Assembly: GCA_019594235.1 (NCBI GenBank)
Contig: JAFDTG010000007.1
Span: 1 to 24,210 of the forward strand
Length of the DNA: 24,210 nucleotides
Source: Candidatus Saliniplasma halalkaliphilum
GTDB taxonomy: Archaea; Thermoplasmatota; Thermoplasmata; Halarchaeoplasmatales; Halarchaeoplasmataceae
Direction of reading: 5' to 3'
Under the pieces are notes generated by a model. It saw only the letters and a list, made by a program, of their open reading frames with translations. It was not told the origin of the DNA and searched no databases. Numbering within the stretch: position 1 is the stretch's first letter; each line of letters opens with the position of its first letter. Below, piece after piece: positions 23,164-24,210 of this stretch. Made by a program: the position numbers and the translations under genes.

Positions 23164-24210
23164 ATGCCGATAAGACAGCCCATCGTCAGCGTTCTCGGTC
23201 ATGTCGACCACGGTAAGACCACTTTTTTAGATAGGATCAGAGGGACTACCGTTGCAGATCGAGAAGCCGGCAAGATAACACAGCATATCGGTGCCACTGA
23301 GGTACCGGTCGAAGCACTTAAGTCTGCTTGTCAAGAACTGGGCTGCAAAGTTACTTTTTCATTACCCGGTTTACTTTTCATAGATACACCTGGTCATCAT
23401 TCATTCATGACTTTAAGGTCTAGGGGAGGTGCACTTTCAGACCTTGCAGTACTCGTCGTTGATATAAAAGACGGGCTGATGCCCCAGACTAAAGAATCTA
23501 TCGAGATATTGAAGAGAAACCAAACACCATTCATAATAGCGGCTAATAAGATAGATAAGATCGCTGGATGGAACTCACAAAATAAGCCTTTCATCAAATC
23601 CTTTACTGAGCAAACCAAGAGTGCTCAAGATAGGATGACTGAAGCTCTATACGAGATAATAGGTGAATTATACGATATGGGTTTCTCATCGGATAGATAC
23701 GATTCCATAAACGATTTCTCAAAGAACATAGCTATCGTACCCATGAGTGCTGAAACGGGGGAGGGTGTGGAAGATACTTTGATGACGCTGATAGGTTTGG
23801 CTCAACGCTTTCTAAAAGATGAATTGGAAGTCGAAGAAGGTCCGGGCCAGGGGACTATCTTAGAGGTAAAGGAAGAGGTCGGTTTGGGAACCACTTTAGA
23901 TACCATAATTTATCAAGGGACTCTAAGGAAGGGAGACGAAGTTTTCATAGGTACTAGGAATAAACCCATCAAAACTAGGATAAAATCACTACTTAAACCC
24001 AAACCCATGGACGAGATAAGAGACCCTAAAGAAAGGTTCGACGAAGTAAAAGAAGTAACCGCTGCAGCAGGTATCAAAGTGATCACTCCAGAATGTAAAG
24101 GTGTTGTTGCAGGTGCACCTGTAAAAGCGATCTGGGACAGAGACCCAGATGAGGTCATGAAATCAGTTCGAAAAGAAAGTGAAGCTAATATCGAGCTTCA
24201 TGAAGAGGGA
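23164..24210 (+). CDS. infB: Translation initiation factor aIF5B, N-terminal part (3' truncated by window edge)
   Basis: GTPase that promotes subunit joining in translation initiation. The frame is open to the last base, giving 349 codons of about 590-600. G1 is GHVDHGKTT (12-20), the G2 Thr is in KITQHIGAT, G3 is DTPGHHSF, with His-His where most homologues have His-Glu, G4 is NKID and G5 is MSAETGEG. The beta-barrel domain II follows (GTILEVKEEVGLGTTLDTII). No intein interrupts the P-loop region, a common intein site in archaeal infB. The start MPIRQPIVSVLGHVDHG is the family start. Confidence 0.97.
   Translation, partial: MPIRQPIVSVLGHVDHGKTTFLDRIRGTTVADREAGKITQHIGATEVPVEALKSACQELGCKVTFSLPGLLFIDTPGHHSFMTLRSRGGALSDLAVLVVDIKDGLMPQTKESIEILKRNQTPFIIAANKIDKIAGWNSQNKPFIKSFTEQTKSAQDRMTEALYEIIGELYDMGFSSDRYDSINDFSKNIAIVPMSAETGEGVEDTLMTLIGLAQRFLKDELEVEEGPGQGTILEVKEEVGLGTTLDTIIYQGTLRKGDEVFIGTRNKPIKTRIKSLLKPKPMDEIRDPKERFDEVKEVTAAAGIKVITPECKGVVAGAPVKAIWDRDPDEVMKSVRKESEANIELHEEG

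Noticed and set aside
1..24210. CRISPR arrays, insertion sequences, inteins, toxin-antitoxin or defence genes
   Set aside because: No direct-repeat series, transposase, terminal repeats or such domains were seen on either strand. The content is mainly core chromosomal genes.

Overview
The window is a compact stretch of an archaeal chromosome, most likely from a euryarchaeal or Thermoplasmata-like lineage. The archaeal assignment is firm. It rests on aIF5B, ABCE1 (Rli), ribosomal protein L21e, RNA polymerase subunit Rpo4, the DUF655 protein, archaeal Pus10, class I lysyl-tRNA synthetase, archaeal NAC, a GfcR-type regulator and an XPD-family helicase. The lineage is an inference. The A+T-leaning, Glu/Asp/Lys-rich genes, the receiver-PAS protein and the Ras-like GTPase fit that group, but no marker in the window settles it. 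I see no insertion sequence, phage gene, CRISPR array, rRNA or tRNA. No gap between genes exceeds about 200 bp.

Layout. 1-1755: the C-terminal half of an XPD-like helicase, then hypB (nickel insertion for hydrogenase). 1737-3636 (minus): a signal-anchored surface protein and PRPP synthetase (prs). 3762-6839 (plus): NAC and a large membrane protein with eight predicted helices, a bacterial-PH-like domain, a Lys-rich linker and an ectodomain. 6846-10877 (minus): gfcR and lysS, then a Rab/Ras-like GTPase with an unusual insert, then a receiver-PAS-PAS protein. 10985-14387 (plus): a small two-helix membrane protein, UDP-glucose dehydrogenase and ABCE1. 14392-18999 (minus): smc-scpA. 19195-21790 (minus): pus10-rpl21e-rpoF-DUF655 plus a 60-codon unknown ORF. 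21833-22264 (minus): a lone MgtC domain. 22359-24210 (plus): a GNAT acetyltransferase and the first 349 codons of aIF5B.

How the genes work together. Most are information-processing genes: translation initiation and recycling (aIF5B, ABCE1), nascent-chain handling (NAC), tRNA charging and modification (LysRS, Pus10), transcription (Rpo4, GfcR) and chromosome condensation (SMC-ScpA). PRPP links Prs to the PRPP-fold regulator GfcR. The less familiar genes are the PH-domain membrane protein, the GTPase/receiver-PAS pair, the signal-anchored protein and the small ORFs.

Expression signals are unusually readable. At least six genes or operons have an A/T-rich TATA-like box centred 26-28 bp before the ATG and no Shine-Dalgarno (SD) sequence, which suggests leaderless mRNAs. 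Internal operon genes and a few short-leader genes carry SD sequences, several using the GTGAT(C) end of the motif. The most structured non-coding segment is 18990-19130 upstream of smc, with a dyad around a TATA-like box, an SD-overlapping hairpin and a possible 24-codon upstream ORF. I did not find a clear multi-gene novel system. The best leads are that smc leader, the PH/ectodomain fusion and the inserted GTPase.
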